From the NCBI GenBank assembly GCA_021234155.1, contig JAJEKV010000064.1, positions 2,294,001 through 2,358,000 on the forward strand: DNA of 64,000 bases, read 5' to 3'. Every line of letters starts with the position of its first letter. Within the stretch, counting starts at the first letter, position 1. Shown here piece after piece: positions 1 to 9,231 of the stretch. The position numbers and the translations under genes were made by a program. The notes under the pieces were generated by a model. That model saw nothing but the letters and a program-made list of their open reading frames with translations. It had not been told where the DNA came from and ran no database searches. This DNA comes from Isoetes taiwanensis. Lineage: Eukaryota; Streptophyta; Lycopodiopsida; Isoetales; Isoetaceae.

Positions 1-12
1 AGCATTCGCCAT
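1..12 (-). CDS. PR-1-like protein, first codons only, runs off the left edge
   Basis: The minus strand reads ATG GCG AAT GCT (M-A-N-A) from base 12 and continues outside the window. It is called because the minus-strand sequence from about 280 down to 1 matches, base for base over long stretches, the promoter and start of the second PR-1 gene (22270-22400): same upstream words, same spacing, same M-A-N-A start. It is therefore the first codons of a PR-1/CAP gene transcribed leftward, head-to-head with the gene at 1000. The TATA box of the 22-kb copy (TATAAAA) is degraded here to TATGAGA (about 49-55 on the minus strand), so this copy may be weak or silent. Nothing can be said about the rest of the protein. 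Confidence 0.7.
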
Positions 13-458
13 GTTTGTGTCATGAATTTGATCATACTTTGTTGCCGTCTCTCATAGCCCAAGAAGCATGGCTGGCCCTGCATTCCACGTCGTTGATCTT
101 GAATTAGTCTTTAGATGTAAGCTTGAACGACCCTTTCAAAAGTCACAATGCTTTTTGGTTTGTCATTTGACTAGAGCAAAGGTTGGCTTTTCCTTACTCC
201 ATCCTACATCTCGTGATTTAATCAAATGTAAGTTTGGATACTAATTAAGCCAGCATCTGTCTAGTCTGGAAGAGACGTAACTCATTTTGCCACATTATAA
301 TCCTCAAACTCATTCCAAATAATAAATGTCCTGCGATCAAGTTGTTCAATATGAATTGAATGCAATTGATTTAGATTTTATCGTCCATGGAGAGCAACCA
401 ATTCCAATTAAAATTCTTTCTGCACATAATCAATGAATTGGTCCTTAAGGTAGAGAGT

Positions 459-965
459 TTGGTGGTGCACTTGACTTGACGAAGTCTGTGTCTCGTGGAT
501 AATAACATGGAAATATCCAGGCAGAGAATTTATTCAGTAAAAAAGAACTCTCAAAAGACTCTCAGAGACTATAAAACCAACTTGCTTGGCTTTTCCTTGC
601 TCGTCCTACTTGACTTATTCGACGGAAGCCTTTTTGTTGTGGATTCCTATCCACAGATTTTATGCTCTATATCCCAATTGTTTTTAGAGTAGAGTAGAGT
701 AGGTTAATGTTAGAAAATGAGCGGTAATAAGTAAGGGCAAGCATGCATCAATAGAAAGTGACAGGACCAGGACCAGGACCATGAATGTGGAGAAGTAGTC
801 AGTCCTAATCTCATCACTTATTCACTAGAGAGTTTGGTGGTGCACTTGACTTGAGTCTCGTGGAAATATCCCAATTGTCTCTAGGCTAGTGGAACTAAGA
901 TTCAGTAAAAGAGAAATCGTCCAGATAGCTAGTCCTGTTACAGAACTCTCACAGACTATAAAACT
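459..965 (+). repeat. Tandemly duplicated PR-1 core promoter block
   Basis: The block beginning GAGAGTTTGGTGGTGCACTT occurs near 456 and again at 829. In each copy it runs on through 'TCTCGTGGA..', 'ATTCAGTAAAA..' and a final 'GACTATAAAAC' TATA context (about 570-580 and 954-964). Only the right copy is followed by a PR-1 reading frame; the left copy is followed by unrelated sequence. This suggests a PR-1 first exon was lost, or that the promoter block alone was duplicated. Confidence 0.65.
957..963 (+). promoter_or_regulatory. TATA box of the intact PR-1 gene
   Basis: TATAAAA lies 37 bp before the ATG at 1000. The same box lies 39 bp before the ATG of the 22-kb paralogue (22344-22350). The spacing implies a very short 5' leader and supports the start at 1000 over the in-frame ATG at 889, which lies upstream of the TATA box. 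Confidence 0.6.
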
Positions 966-999
966 AGCAGAAAAGTATGATCACAATCATAGTTTGGAG

Positions 1000-1473
1000 A
1001 TGGCAAATATTACATGCACGCTGTTGTTGTTGTTGATCATATGTAGCAGCGCTTTTATCAGCATTCAAGCTGATGATAGCGATGATTTTCTGAATGCCCA
1101 CAATACAGAAAGGGCATCTGTGGGTGTTTCTGGATTGACATGGAGCAACGAGCTGTATAATTATGCTCTGCAATATGCGCAGAACAATTGTGGATCAAGC
1201 ATGCCAGCCCATTCTGGCGGTTCTTATGGCGAAAATTTGTTCTGGGGTACTGGCAACGATTGGAGTGCTACTGATGCAGTGAATTATTGGATTGATGAGA
1301 AGCAATACTATGATTATGATACCAACACTTGTTCTGCAACATGTGGCCACTACACCCAGGTCGTTTGGAGTAATACCCTCTACCTTGGTTGTGCTAAAGT
1401 TACCTGTGGTTATACCTTGGTTGTTTGCAGCTATTATCCTGCTGGTAACTATAACAATGAAAAACCATACTAG
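1000..1473 (+). CDS. PR1: Pathogenesis-related protein 1 (CAP superfamily), secreted
   Basis: Intact single-exon frame of 157 residues, the usual PR-1 length. Residues 1-24 form a signal peptide (hydrophobic run 8-22, cleavage likely after Ala24). The CAP domain follows: AHNTERA at 33-39, SGGSYGENLFWG at 72-83, GHYTQVVW at 116-123 and CSYYPAGNY at 143-151. The putative CAP pocket residues H71, E78, E100 and H117 and six cysteines (64, 111, 115, 131, 136, 143) are present, consistent with three disulphides. The last 11 residues (PAGNYNNEKPY) fit the CAPE-type C-terminal peptide pattern of plant PR-1. Known members are apoplastic, pathogen-induced and bind sterols; that role is family knowledge and not shown here. 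The start was chosen for the signal peptide, the TATA spacing and agreement with paralogues. An upstream in-frame ATG (889) would add 37 residues without a signal character. Confidence 0.9.
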   Translation: MANITCTLLLLLIICSSAFISIQADDSDDFLNAHNTERASVGVSGLTWSNELYNYALQYAQNNCGSSMPAHSGGSYGENLFWGTGNDWSATDAVNYWIDEKQYYDYDTNTCSATCGHYTQVVWSNTLYLGCAKVTCGYTLVVCSYYPAGNYNNEKPY

Positions 1474-1869
1474 CTTAAGGCTGTTGTACTGTACGTAGTA
1501 CATACATGCCGCTTGTGTGCAAGCAATAATTGACCTGAAACCTTAGTTTGTTTCAGAGCCAGATATTATAACTTATCTACTTATCATTTCTCGTATCTTG
1601 ACATTTAATTATATCTCACATGCTTATGCTTATGAAATGTAAACAAATTTCACGTATAATAGATTAAGACCATGTTCCAAGAAGTGCTTGCTTGCTACAA
1701 TCATTAAACAGCAACCATGGTTATGCCACAACTATGGTTGTGCCAAACCATTTGCCATGTTTATGCTAAGCTTATGATTTTGCTCACAGTCACTAGGCTT
1801 CACTACTGATCAGAAAACAGCAGTCCACATTGCTGATGTTGGATCAAGTCTAGAGCCTATGCAAGAAAA

Positions 1870-2205
1870 GAATTTCAAATAAAATTCTTTCTGCAAGAAT
1901 GAATTGGTATGATTGTCGTGGTAGCTTCTCTATTAAAGGAAGGTTTTGAATGCTTGCTACTCCAAAATTATCCTTCTAGCCATCCTACAATATACCAAAA
2001 GAGAAAGGACGTCCTAATCTGATCACTGATTCAGTCACTTGATATTGGATTTGGAAATATTTTCAAGGTAGAATACAAAGAGGAGTTATTCAGCAACTAA
2101 GAAATTGTATAGAGTGAGACAGCATAAATAGTCCTGTCAGAATTCTTCAAACAGGCAGACGTAAGTAGTCATAGAAGAATATAAAACTAGCACACTGTAG
2201 TTGTT
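1870..2205 (+). repeat. Third copy of the PR-1 promoter region
   Basis: The sequence repeats words found upstream of the intact PR-1 gene: 'AAAATTCTTTCTGCA', 'CTAATCT.ATCACT', 'CAGAATTCTTCAAACAGG', and a final 'ATATAAAACTAGCACACTGTAGTTG' context. The last is shared with the minus-strand pseudogene promoter near 21760. It leads straight into the PR-1 pseudogene at 2206. Bases 1474-1870 hold the 3' region of the intact gene and no other recognised feature. Confidence 0.55.
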
Positions 2206-2490
2206 GATCATATGTAGCTGTAGCAGTAGCAGTGCTTTTATCAGCATTCATGCCATGTCTTCTTGAATGCCCACAATACAGAAACTGAATCTTTGGGTGT
2301 TTCTGGATTCATAGGAAGCAGCGAGCTGTATATTTATGCGCTGCAACGATGAACGATTGGAGGGCAATTCGCTCTATATACTAGTGTTAGTTTGTTTCAT
2401 AACTAAAATATTATCTAACTTACCATTTCTAGTGTCTGTATAATTATGCTCTGCTTGCCAGACCATTCTGCAACGATTGGAGGTTTGATT
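2206..2490 (+). pseudogene. PR-1 pseudogene fragment
   Basis: The sequence matches the intact PR-1 gene from the signal peptide ('TGCTTTTATCAGCATTCA') through 'GAATGCCCACAATACAGAAAC' and 'GCAGCGAGCTGTAT.ATTATGC'. The middle of the CAP domain is missing, there is a stop after the signal peptide, and the tail carries scrambled PR-1 words ('GCCAGACCATTCTGCAACGATTGGAGG'). No frame encodes a CAP domain. A near-identical broken copy lies at 7105-7320, so the damage predates the local duplication. Confidence 0.7.
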
Positions 2491-3088
2491 AACAGGGACT
2501 TAACCCACACAATTGTAGTATACCTTGCATTCATGATCGGATCGGCTTGGGGAGTCAACAGCCGCCTCCGCCTAACGGCATGGTCCCCTGTTTTCACCAA
2601 CACATTTGTTTAGTACTGCACAAGTTTCCATAAGTTAAATGTATACAAATTTCCTAACATGCATAGTTATTGGCCCAGCTTTCCGGTAAAAAATTCCAAA
2701 ATGGCCAGATTTGGAATCAGAAATTGATTTCCGGCACAAACCCGCACACGGAGGAAAGGCAGAGAGGGCAAAGCAACACAAAACATCCAGATGCGTTGCC
2801 ATTCGAATTTGTGGGATGTTAATCTAATTATTATAGAATATCTCACCTGAATCCATCGATTCTATGCTCTAATCAGCCAATTTCCCAGATAAGTTTATAG
2901 GCCTCGGTTTCGTAGATAAATTTGTGGGCCTATCGAATAAGGTTATGGATTTCCAACACAATTAGTACTTTTTGCAGGGCAAATTGATGGAATTTTATGG
3001 GCAAATCCATAGATCTTTTGGCAAAGCTTCGGGTTCCTCAACCCAAAGTCATGTGTGTATCAGCCCGGATTGGGCTTAGAAGTTCACA
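2395..3088 (+). repeat. Repeat unit R1, copy 1
   Basis: A non-coding unit of about 700 bp. It contains 'GATCGGATCGGCTTGGGGAGTCAACAG', 'AAATTGATTTCCGGCACAAACCC', 'TTTATAGGCCTCGGTTTCGTAGAT' and 'TTTTGGCAAAGCTTCGGGTTCCTCAACCC'. Four more full or partial copies follow at about 4121, 7321, 8656 and 9079. This copy lacks an internal stretch (around 'TGGGATAGTCATTCTGGA') present in copies 2 and 3. No coding potential was recognised. Confidence 0.75.
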
Positions 3089-3951
3089 GCATATGCCATG
3101 GGGCGAATTTGGAGCCCTTAAACGCAAGTCAAGATGGGGTCAAAACCCCCATCTTTGACTTACCCCTAACATTTTATTAAACCATTGAAAAAATATGATG
3201 CTCCACAATTAGCAGCCAAACAAAAATAATAAGCAGTGAAACTAGAGAATGATGAGCCTGGGGAGTCGAACCCCAGTAGAAGATCCCACGCTCATCCAGG
3301 CATACTAGGCATCTCAAAGGAGAGATCCCTAGTATACCTAGGGGCCGAAGCCCACTAAGAAACAAAAGAAGTTAGTATCAACATATTATTTCAATAAAGA
3401 TCCATTCCCAAACTCGGATTATACAACAGCCTCATGCAAAAGACTCAACACGTGTCAAGATCATATCTGCCAATGAAGACCAAGCTGCAACAAATTGAAC
3501 AACACATTTAGAAAATAAACAAGTTTCTCATTTATAAAAGCATAAGCAGTTCTGTCAAGCCACACAAAAACAGAAACAAGAAGATGTGAACAGATCAGTT
3601 CATAGGCGCGCCACTCTGTGCATGCCTAATAAGCTCATCCAGCTGGCGGATCTCTTGCACGAGCAACACCCTAGCTAGGCTCATATGAGAGCGCAGCACA
3701 TGTAACTCAGAGACAGGTACCCCCAATTGATCCCACTCCACAGCAGAAATAGCATTCTGGATTGAAGCATAAAACCCTCTAAGCTGCCGCCTGAGCAAGC
3801 GCAAGGATGCCGCAATCCTATGCGCCTCAGTTCCAACCTGGATGATGCTATTAACAAATTCCTGAGCACAAAAAACTGCCTCAGGCTCAGCCGAGAACAC
3901 AACCGGATCTGGATGTGAAGCTTCAACAGCAGAAGAAATATAGGAATCAGG
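3089..3951. mobile_element. Insertion of about 0.86 kb between R1 copies, origin unknown
   Basis: R1 copy 1 breaks off after 'TTAGAAGTTCACA' and PR-1 tail sequence resumes at about 3952 ('CTCTATAACAGTAAG', shared with 7268). The intervening DNA occurs nowhere else in the window. It contains a foldback (3126-3161), a compound hairpin (3302-3335), a stretch resembling a tRNA T-arm (3253-3275) and an open frame on the minus strand (3595-3969). No terminal inverted repeats or target duplication were recognised. Calling it mobile is an inference from the clean interruption. Confidence 0.4.
3126..3161. repeat. Foldback hairpin
   Basis: AAGTCAAGATGGGG (3126-3139) pairs with CCCCCATCTTTGACTT (3146-3161) with one or two bulges around a 6-nt loop. 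It sits near the left border of the 0.86-kb insertion. Confidence 0.6.
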
Positions 3952-3969
3952 CTCTATAACAGTAAGCAA
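3595..3969 (-). CDS. Hypothetical protein, 124 residues, in the inserted segment
   Basis: Not recognised. The frame is long for this AT-rich setting and has a protein-like composition: an acidic and hydrophobic N-terminal third, then a helix-rich, Arg/Leu-rich half (around residues 48-118: HRIAASLRLLRRQLRGF, LRSHMSLARVLLVQEIRQL) that could form amphipathic or coiled-coil helices. No signal peptide or membrane segment. The first six codons or so come from PR-1-derived DNA at the insertion edge, so the native N-terminus may be lost. A TATA-like word (TTTATAAAAGC on plus, 3532-3542) lies at the 3' side and is irrelevant to this strand. It could be a structural ORF of an LTR element or a captured exon; no function is proposed. 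Confidence 0.35.
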   Translation of the reverse strand: MLTVIEPDSYISSAVEASHPDPVVFSAEPEAVFCAQEFVNSIIQVGTEAHRIAASLRLLRRQLRGFYASIQNAISAVEWDQLGVPVSELHVLRSHMSLARVLLVQEIRQLDELIRHAQSGAPMN

Positions 3970-4120
3970 AAACCATACTAGTGTTAGGCTGTTCTAGATA
4001 TACAACAGCAACCTTAGTTTGTTTCATAACTAAAATATTATCTACTTCTTACCATTTCTAGTGTCTGTATAATTATGCTCTGCTTGCCAGACCATTCTGC
4101 AACGATTGGAGGTTTGCATT
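3952..4120 (+). pseudogene. PR-1 3'-end fragment
   Basis: Contains the tail codons and 3' UTR of PR-1 ('AAAAACCATACTAG', 'GTTCTAGATATACAACAGCAACCTTAG', 'TTGTTTCATAACTAAAATATTATC'), followed by a displaced piece of the CAP region ('GCCAGACCATTCTGCAACGATTGG'). It marks the start of the second PR-1-tail plus R1 duplication unit. Confidence 0.6.
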
Positions 4121-4740
4121 CACGTTGCACTAATGATCGGATCGGGTTGGGGAGTCAACAGCGGCCTCGGCCTAACGACAATTGAAGTACAAGTTGGTAC
4201 CGTGCACAAGTTTCCATAAATGTATACAAATTTTCTAACATGCATATCTTCTCTTCTTACATATAAAATTATTGGCCCAGCTTTCTGGTTCCAAAAATAA
4301 ACAAAAAAATTCCAAAATATCCATATTTGGCATCGGAAATTGATTTCCGGCACAAACCCACACACCTGGGATAGTCATTCTGGACGGAGGAAAGGCAGAG
4401 AGGGCAAAGCAACACAAAACATCCAGATGCGTTGCCATTCGAATTTGTCGGATGTTAATCTAATTATTATAGAATATCTCACCTGAATCCATCGATTCTA
4501 TGCTCTAATCACCCAATTTCCCAGATAAGTTTATAGGCCTCGGTTTCGTAGATAAATTTGTGGGCCTATCGAATATAAGGTTATGGATTTCCAACACAAT
4601 TAGTACGTTTTGTAGGGCAAATTGATGGAATTTTATAGGCAAATCCATAGATCTTTTGGCAAAGCTTCGGGTTCCTCAACCCAAAATCATGTGTGTATCA
4701 ACCCGGATTGGGCTTAGAAGTTCACAAATTAGCCTGCCTT
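4121..4740 (+). repeat. Repeat unit R1, copy 2
   Basis: Second, more complete copy of R1, very similar to 7390-7990. It runs directly into unit G1. Confidence 0.75.
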
Positions 4741-6150
4741 TTAGCATAATCCTTAATGCATCCTATCCTATATTATAATGTTTTAGTGCAAGTAATGGAC
4801 CACGCCCTAAATTAGACGGCCGAGATTTCATGATCCAATCTTAGGGCTAAAAAGTGGCGTAAAAAAAGGGCCGGGGCTAAAAATTGACGGCCAAAAAATA
4901 AAAAAAAGGGCACGTAAACCCTAAGAATAGCAGCCGATTTCAAGGAAAGGAAGGCAGATTTAGGGTGCTTGATCGAGGATCGGAGGAGCGAGAAATGAAG
5001 GAGGCAGCAGCTGCCAGACCTGCCTGCTTCACCATAATCTTCTAAAGCATGAATGCTTTGGCGGCCTAGCTCCATTTTTTCTCAAGACTTATGGTGACCA
5101 AGCTCCCGCCAAGTAGATCCTTGGAGCAGATTTGGCGATGCTTCATGTGAGCAGATTTGGCGATGCTCCATCTGTATGTGGAGCCCCTTCTCGCCACACC
5201 TTTGGCCCGATGGCAGAGCAGGTAATGGCCCAACATGTGAGCAGAGCCGAAGTTTTGGAGCTTCTCTGTTTTTTTGGTCTTTTGTTCGTTCATTGTTCTT
5301 TTGATTCAGTCTATTTCTTTTGAATCGTCAGGTCAGGAGCAGAGCTTCTCGGCTACTGATAGTGGATGTTTTGATTCTAGCTCTGATGATGCATCTGCTG
5401 CAAGGAGCCCGAATTCTGGCGTAAGATTCATTGGTGTTTTCAACATTGTTTTGACCTAAAGCTATTTAACTACAAGCCAAGTCTGGTGGCTAAGAACTGT
5501 GGCAATACCATCTCCCAAACTCGAATGGCCTCTGTGCCAATGCTCTTCCTCTTCTGCTTCACCTCCCTTCCTCAAGTGACTATTGTCCAGTACCCGAGCT
5601 ATGAGACTTCAAGCTTTAAAAACCATGGTAAGTTTACAATGTCAACATGTGAAGAACATGCCTGAGTAGCTCTTGGATCTAAATATCTTGATCTTTCTTT
5701 TGCAGAGTTTATCAATCTAGGCATCAGTCTTAGATCATCCCCTCTGTTGAGCACAGTGATTCCAATTTAAGAGAACCCAGCCCCAAAATTCGGACATGGT
5801 TGTGATGTCTTAAAAACTTCTTTTCCACTGTTAGGCATTTCATGTATGCCATGTCTTTTCTTGCTATGTTATCAATCATTTGCATCATATTTAGGGATCA
5901 AGCATTTGAAGGCTTATGTTATTTTGCAGCTTGAAATGGGATTAAAGTGTGATGGGTTTCTTATGCAGGATGTTCCTAACTAAAGACTTGCTCTGTCTTT
6001 ACATGCGTGCCAGCTTATGCTCGGAACCACGCAAATCAATGGCTCCATTATCGAAAATTCTCTTTCAAAGGCTTTTGCTATTGAGATCAATGCATGGCAA
6101 GCAATTTTGACAGAGCTTTAAAGCATAAGGATTCAATATGTCTGCTATTT
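4741..6150 (+). other. Unit G1: duplicated gene-like segment with intron-like signals, unidentified
   Basis: About 1.4 kb repeated at 9232-10628 with high identity. Short protein-like stretches are bounded by splice-like signals. A frame with KHECFGGLAPFFLKTYGDQ lies at about 5048-5104. Another stretch ends at GAGCAG|GTAATG (about 5221), and a Ser-rich stretch follows a CGTCAG acceptor (about 5331: QEQSFSATDSG..SSSDDASA). At about 5590-5630 QYPSYETSSF precedes CATG|GTAAGT and a TTTCTTTTGCAG acceptor. At about 6041-6120 an open run INGSIIENSLSKAFAIEINA ends in a stop. I do not recognise the protein, and the pieces do not join into one convincing frame. It is probably a decayed host gene or transposon-captured exons. 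Confidence 0.4.
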
Positions 6151-6892
6151 TAAGATCGTTCAAAGAGAAGGTAAATTCTATGAAAGTTCCAATTTTGCTC
6201 AGCTTGCTGGCTATGGCGGAATTCTTATGGCTATGGCTGTAGCTTCAACTATTACTACGATCTCGAGTATATGCATGTTCAATTTAAGATCCAATGCTGC
6301 CTTCCCTTCACACTCCATGGCTTTGTCTTCACCAAATCCACCTCTAGCATTCTAGCAGGCAGAAACGACACCATAGGTAAGAATTCTGGCCGACCCTTTT
6401 TGTTAAACATGGCTTATCACAGATCTAAAGATTCATATATACTTTCCATATTTTCATTCTCTCTCTTTGTAGGGGTTCTTTTTATTCTGTGCAAATTCGA
6501 TCTGTTTTTTTTTCTCTTTGCAAGGGTTCTTTTTATTGTGTGCAAATTCGATCTGTCTTCCGTGATTCCAAATTGTTCGAGATAAAGTTCCGCATTTTGT
6601 TCCAGCACTCAATGATGTGAAAAGAGTCTCTGGCCATGCTTAGTCTCTGAAAAGAGTCTTGAGATCTTGCTCAGTCACTATTAAGGGCCAAATGTGGGAC
6701 GACTCCAAGGTTTTTCAACTATCATGCATATTCCTGAAAATCTTGGTTTTCTTATGGCATTAAGGGCCTTAAATCATTTGGTATCTGTATATGCGGGCAA
6801 TCTCTTAACCTTTTGCTTATTTCATGCAATGCAGATTTTTCGCAAATGCATTAGAAGACTTTGAGTGGGGATTAGTGTCTGCCAGACTTAAG
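6151..6892. other. No recognised gene; contains a short tandem repeat
   Basis: The stretch holds only a tandem duplication at 6462-6560. A 51-bp unit 'CTCTTTG.A.GGGTTCTTTTTATT.TGTGCAAATTCGATCTG' occurs twice. The open frames across it (6271-6585 plus, 6417-6608 minus) are produced by that repeat and show no family resemblance. Confidence 0.5.
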
Positions 6893-7062
6893 CTTCTCTG
6901 GTAACCATTCTATTCTGGATGTGCTTTTGGCAGCATTCTAGGAAAATGCCCTATGGAAAAAGGTGGAATGATAAGAAAGATGCATCCAAATTCTAAACAG
7001 TCCCATTTGTACCACTAAGAACTTTTTCATGGTTGGAGTACGTGCTCAAATCTGAGTGATTC
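6893..7062 (+). repeat. Short duplicated segment, copy 1 (copy 2 at 8038-8211)
   Basis: The 170 bp beginning GCTTCTCTGGTAACCATTCT and ending near GATTCGGT recur almost unchanged at 8038-8211. The only clear differences are single bases. It encodes a short open stretch (CFWQHSRKMPYGKRW) of no known family. Confidence 0.65.
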
Positions 7063-7104
7063 GGTAGTAGTAGTAGCGATAGCGATGCTTGATAGCGATG
7101 AGCG

Positions 7105-7320
7105 ATGCGATGCTTGCTGCTTTTATCAGCATTCATGCCATGACGTCTTGAATGCCCACAATACAGAAACTGAATCTTTGGGTGTTTCTGGATTCATAGG
7201 AAGCAGCGAGCTGTATATTTATGCTCTGCATGCCAGACCATTCTGCAACGATGAACGATTGGAGGGCAATTCGCTCTATAACAGTAAGGAAAACCATACT
7301 AGTGTTAGGCTGTTCTAGAT
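7105..7320 (+). pseudogene. PR-1 pseudogene fragment
   Basis: Nearly the same broken PR-1 sequence as 2230-2380 (signal-peptide end, 'GAATGCCCACAATACAGAAACTG', 'GCAGCGAGCTGTAT', 'GATGAACGATTGGAGGGCAATTCGCTC'), followed by the PR-1 tail and 3' UTR. The CAP core (GENLF to GHYTQ) is deleted. It is preceded by a GCGATG-rich slippage tract (7078-7110). Confidence 0.7.
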
Positions 7321-8010
7321 ATACAACAGCAACCTTAGTTTGTTTCATAAGTTAACTAAAATATTATCTACTTCTTACCATTTCTAATGTCTGTATAATT
7401 ATGCACTAATGATCGGATCGGCTTGGGGAGTCAACAGCGGCCTCGGCCTAACGGCACAAGTTTCCATAAATGTATACAAATTTCCTAACATGCATATCTT
7501 CTTACATATAAAGTTATTGGCCCAGCTTTCCGGTTCCAAAAATAAACAAAAAAATTCCAAAATGTCCAGATTTGGAATCAGAAATTGATTTCCGGCACAA
7601 ACCCACACACCTGGGATAGTCATTCTGGACGGAGGAAAGGCAGAGAGGGCAAAGCAACACAAAACATCCAGGTGCGTTGCCATTCGAATTTGTGGGATGT
7701 TAATCTAATTATTATAGAATATCTCACATGAATCCATCGATTCTATGCTCTAATAAGCCAATTTCCCAGATAAGTTTATAGGCCTCGGTTTCGTAGATCA
7801 ATTTGTGGGCCTATCGAATAAGGTTATGGATTTCCAACACAATTAATACTTTTTGCAGGGCAAATTGATGGAATTTTATAGGCAAATCCATAGATCTTTT
7901 GGCAAAGCTTCGGGTTCCTCAACCCAAAATCATGTGTGTATCAGCCCGGATTGGGCTTAGAAGTTCATAAATTAGCCTGCCTTTTTGCCTGCCTGCTTTA
8001 CCATAATCTT
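7321..8010 (+). repeat. Repeat unit R1, copy 3
   Basis: Third copy of R1. At 7985-8037 it passes into a truncated copy of the G-unit start (GCCTGCCTGC.TTACCATAATCTTCTAAAGC), joined to the short duplicated segment at 8038. Confidence 0.7.
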
Positions 8011-8037
8011 CTAAAGCATGAATGCTTTGGCGGCCTA

Positions 8038-8211
8038 GCTTCTCTGGTAACCATTCTATTCTGGATGTGCTTTTGGCAGCATTCTAGGAAAATGCCCTAT
8101 GGAAAAAGGTGGAATGATAAGAAAGATGCATCAAAATTCTAAACAGTCCCATTTGTACCACTAAGAACTTTTTCATGGTTGGAGTACGTGCTCAAATCTG
8201 AGTGATTCGGT
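8038..8211 (+). repeat. Short duplicated segment, copy 2
   Basis: Second copy of 6893-7062, here fused to a truncated G unit. The junction 'GGCGGCCTAG|CTTCTCTGG' shows how pieces were recombined. Confidence 0.65.
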
Positions 8212-8655
8212 TGTTTTTTTTTAGACGATGGCGGACGAGCGCGAGCGCTACCCTGATCTGGCTTAAACCTAACTAGGGTTCTATCACGATCAAGCTCGAT
8301 AATCGAGGTAAGCAGGTAAGGTAATTTGCATTTCATCTTTAGATCTTGGATTTCTTGGGTCCCATCATCCCCCTGGAAAGGTATCAACAAGGTGACGGAT
8401 CAAATGCACTAATGACCTGTAGTGCAATTGCAGATTCCCTTTCTAAAAATCCCAAAATTTGGTACTTTTGGCATATTTTAAATAAAAAAAGTACAGTAAA
8501 AAAAGGTTGCACGTTGAAAATGACCATTTTCGGATTAAGGAAAAATATTGTAGTAAGACAAAAAATAGTGTTTTTTGCTACCCGGTTGCATGTTACATTG
8601 TATAAAGCCTATGCGCCCCTAGGTGGAGACACTTTAGTACAAATACAAAGATAAG
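8212..8655. other. Unique 0.44-kb segment, nothing recognised
   Basis: Not repeated elsewhere in the window. It has a short ATG frame (8228, M-A-D-E-R-E-R-Y-P-D-L-A, then stop) and an AT-rich tail. It resembles the 5' end of a gene (an AGGTAAG-type donor at about 8307), but no product can be proposed. Confidence 0.3.
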
Positions 8656-9231
8656 TTTACCCAATTTCCCAGATAAGTTTATAGGCCTCGGTTTCGTAGA
8701 TAAATTTGTGGGCCTATCGAATAAGGTTATGGATTTCCAACACAATTAGTAGGTTTTGCAGGGCAAATTGATATAGGCAAATCCATGGATCTTTTGGCAA
8801 AGCTTCGGGTTCCTCAACCCAAAATCATGCGTGTATCAGCCCGAATTGGGCTTAGAAGTTCACAAATTAGCCTGCCTTTTAGCATAATCCTTGACCTTCT
8901 TAGTGCATCCTATATTATAATGTTTTAGTGCAAGTAATGGACTGAGATTTCATGATCCAATCTTAGGGCTAAAAAGTGGCGTAAAAAAAAAGGGCTAAAA
9001 ATTGACGTCCAAAAAATAAAAAAGAAGGCACGTAAACCCTAAGAATAGCAGCCGCTTTCAAGGAAAAGGAAGGAAAAGGTTATGGATTTCCAACACAATT
9101 AGTACTTTTTGCAGGGCAAATTTATGGAATATAGATCTTTTGGCAAAGCTTCGGGTTCCTCAACCCAAAATCATGTGTGTATCAGCCCGGATTGGGCTTA
9201 GAAGTTCACAAATTAGCCTGCCTTTTAGCAT
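8656..9231 (+). repeat. R1 copies 4 and 5 (partial) with a truncated G unit between them
   Basis: 8656-8878 repeats the second half of R1. 8879-9078 repeats the beginning of unit G up to 'CAGCCG.TTTCAAGGAAA'. 9079-9231 repeats the end of R1 again. The alternation of truncated units points to unequal crossing-over or replication slippage within an R1-G array. Confidence 0.65.

Larger units (their letters stand above)
13..999. promoter_or_regulatory. Divergent intergenic region between two PR-1 genes
   Basis: About 1 kb separates two head-to-head start codons (12 on minus, 1000 on plus), so it must contain both promoters. Bases 60-330 match, in inverted orientation, 22060-22300 upstream of the 22-kb PR-1 gene. 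The right half holds two copies of a promoter-proximal block (about 459-590 and 829-965). The open frame at 495-692 lies in the first of these blocks and is not considered a gene. Confidence 0.6.

Noticed and set aside
495-692. Small plus-strand protein
   Set aside because: It lies in the duplicated PR-1 promoter block, downstream of nothing gene-like, and has no family resemblance.
1195-1503. Minus-strand and other-frame proteins over the PR-1 genes
   Set aside because: Shadows of the CAP coding frame with no independent evidence.
3253-3296. tRNA gene suggested by a T-arm-like sequence
   Set aside because: Only the T-arm and a short outer stem fit; the distance between ATGAGC and GCTCAT is about 44 nt and there is no anticodon or D arm.
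4741-6150. Naming unit G as a known transcription-factor gene from its Ser-rich stretch
   Set aside because: The resemblance was only compositional; no diagnostic domain could be read in any frame.
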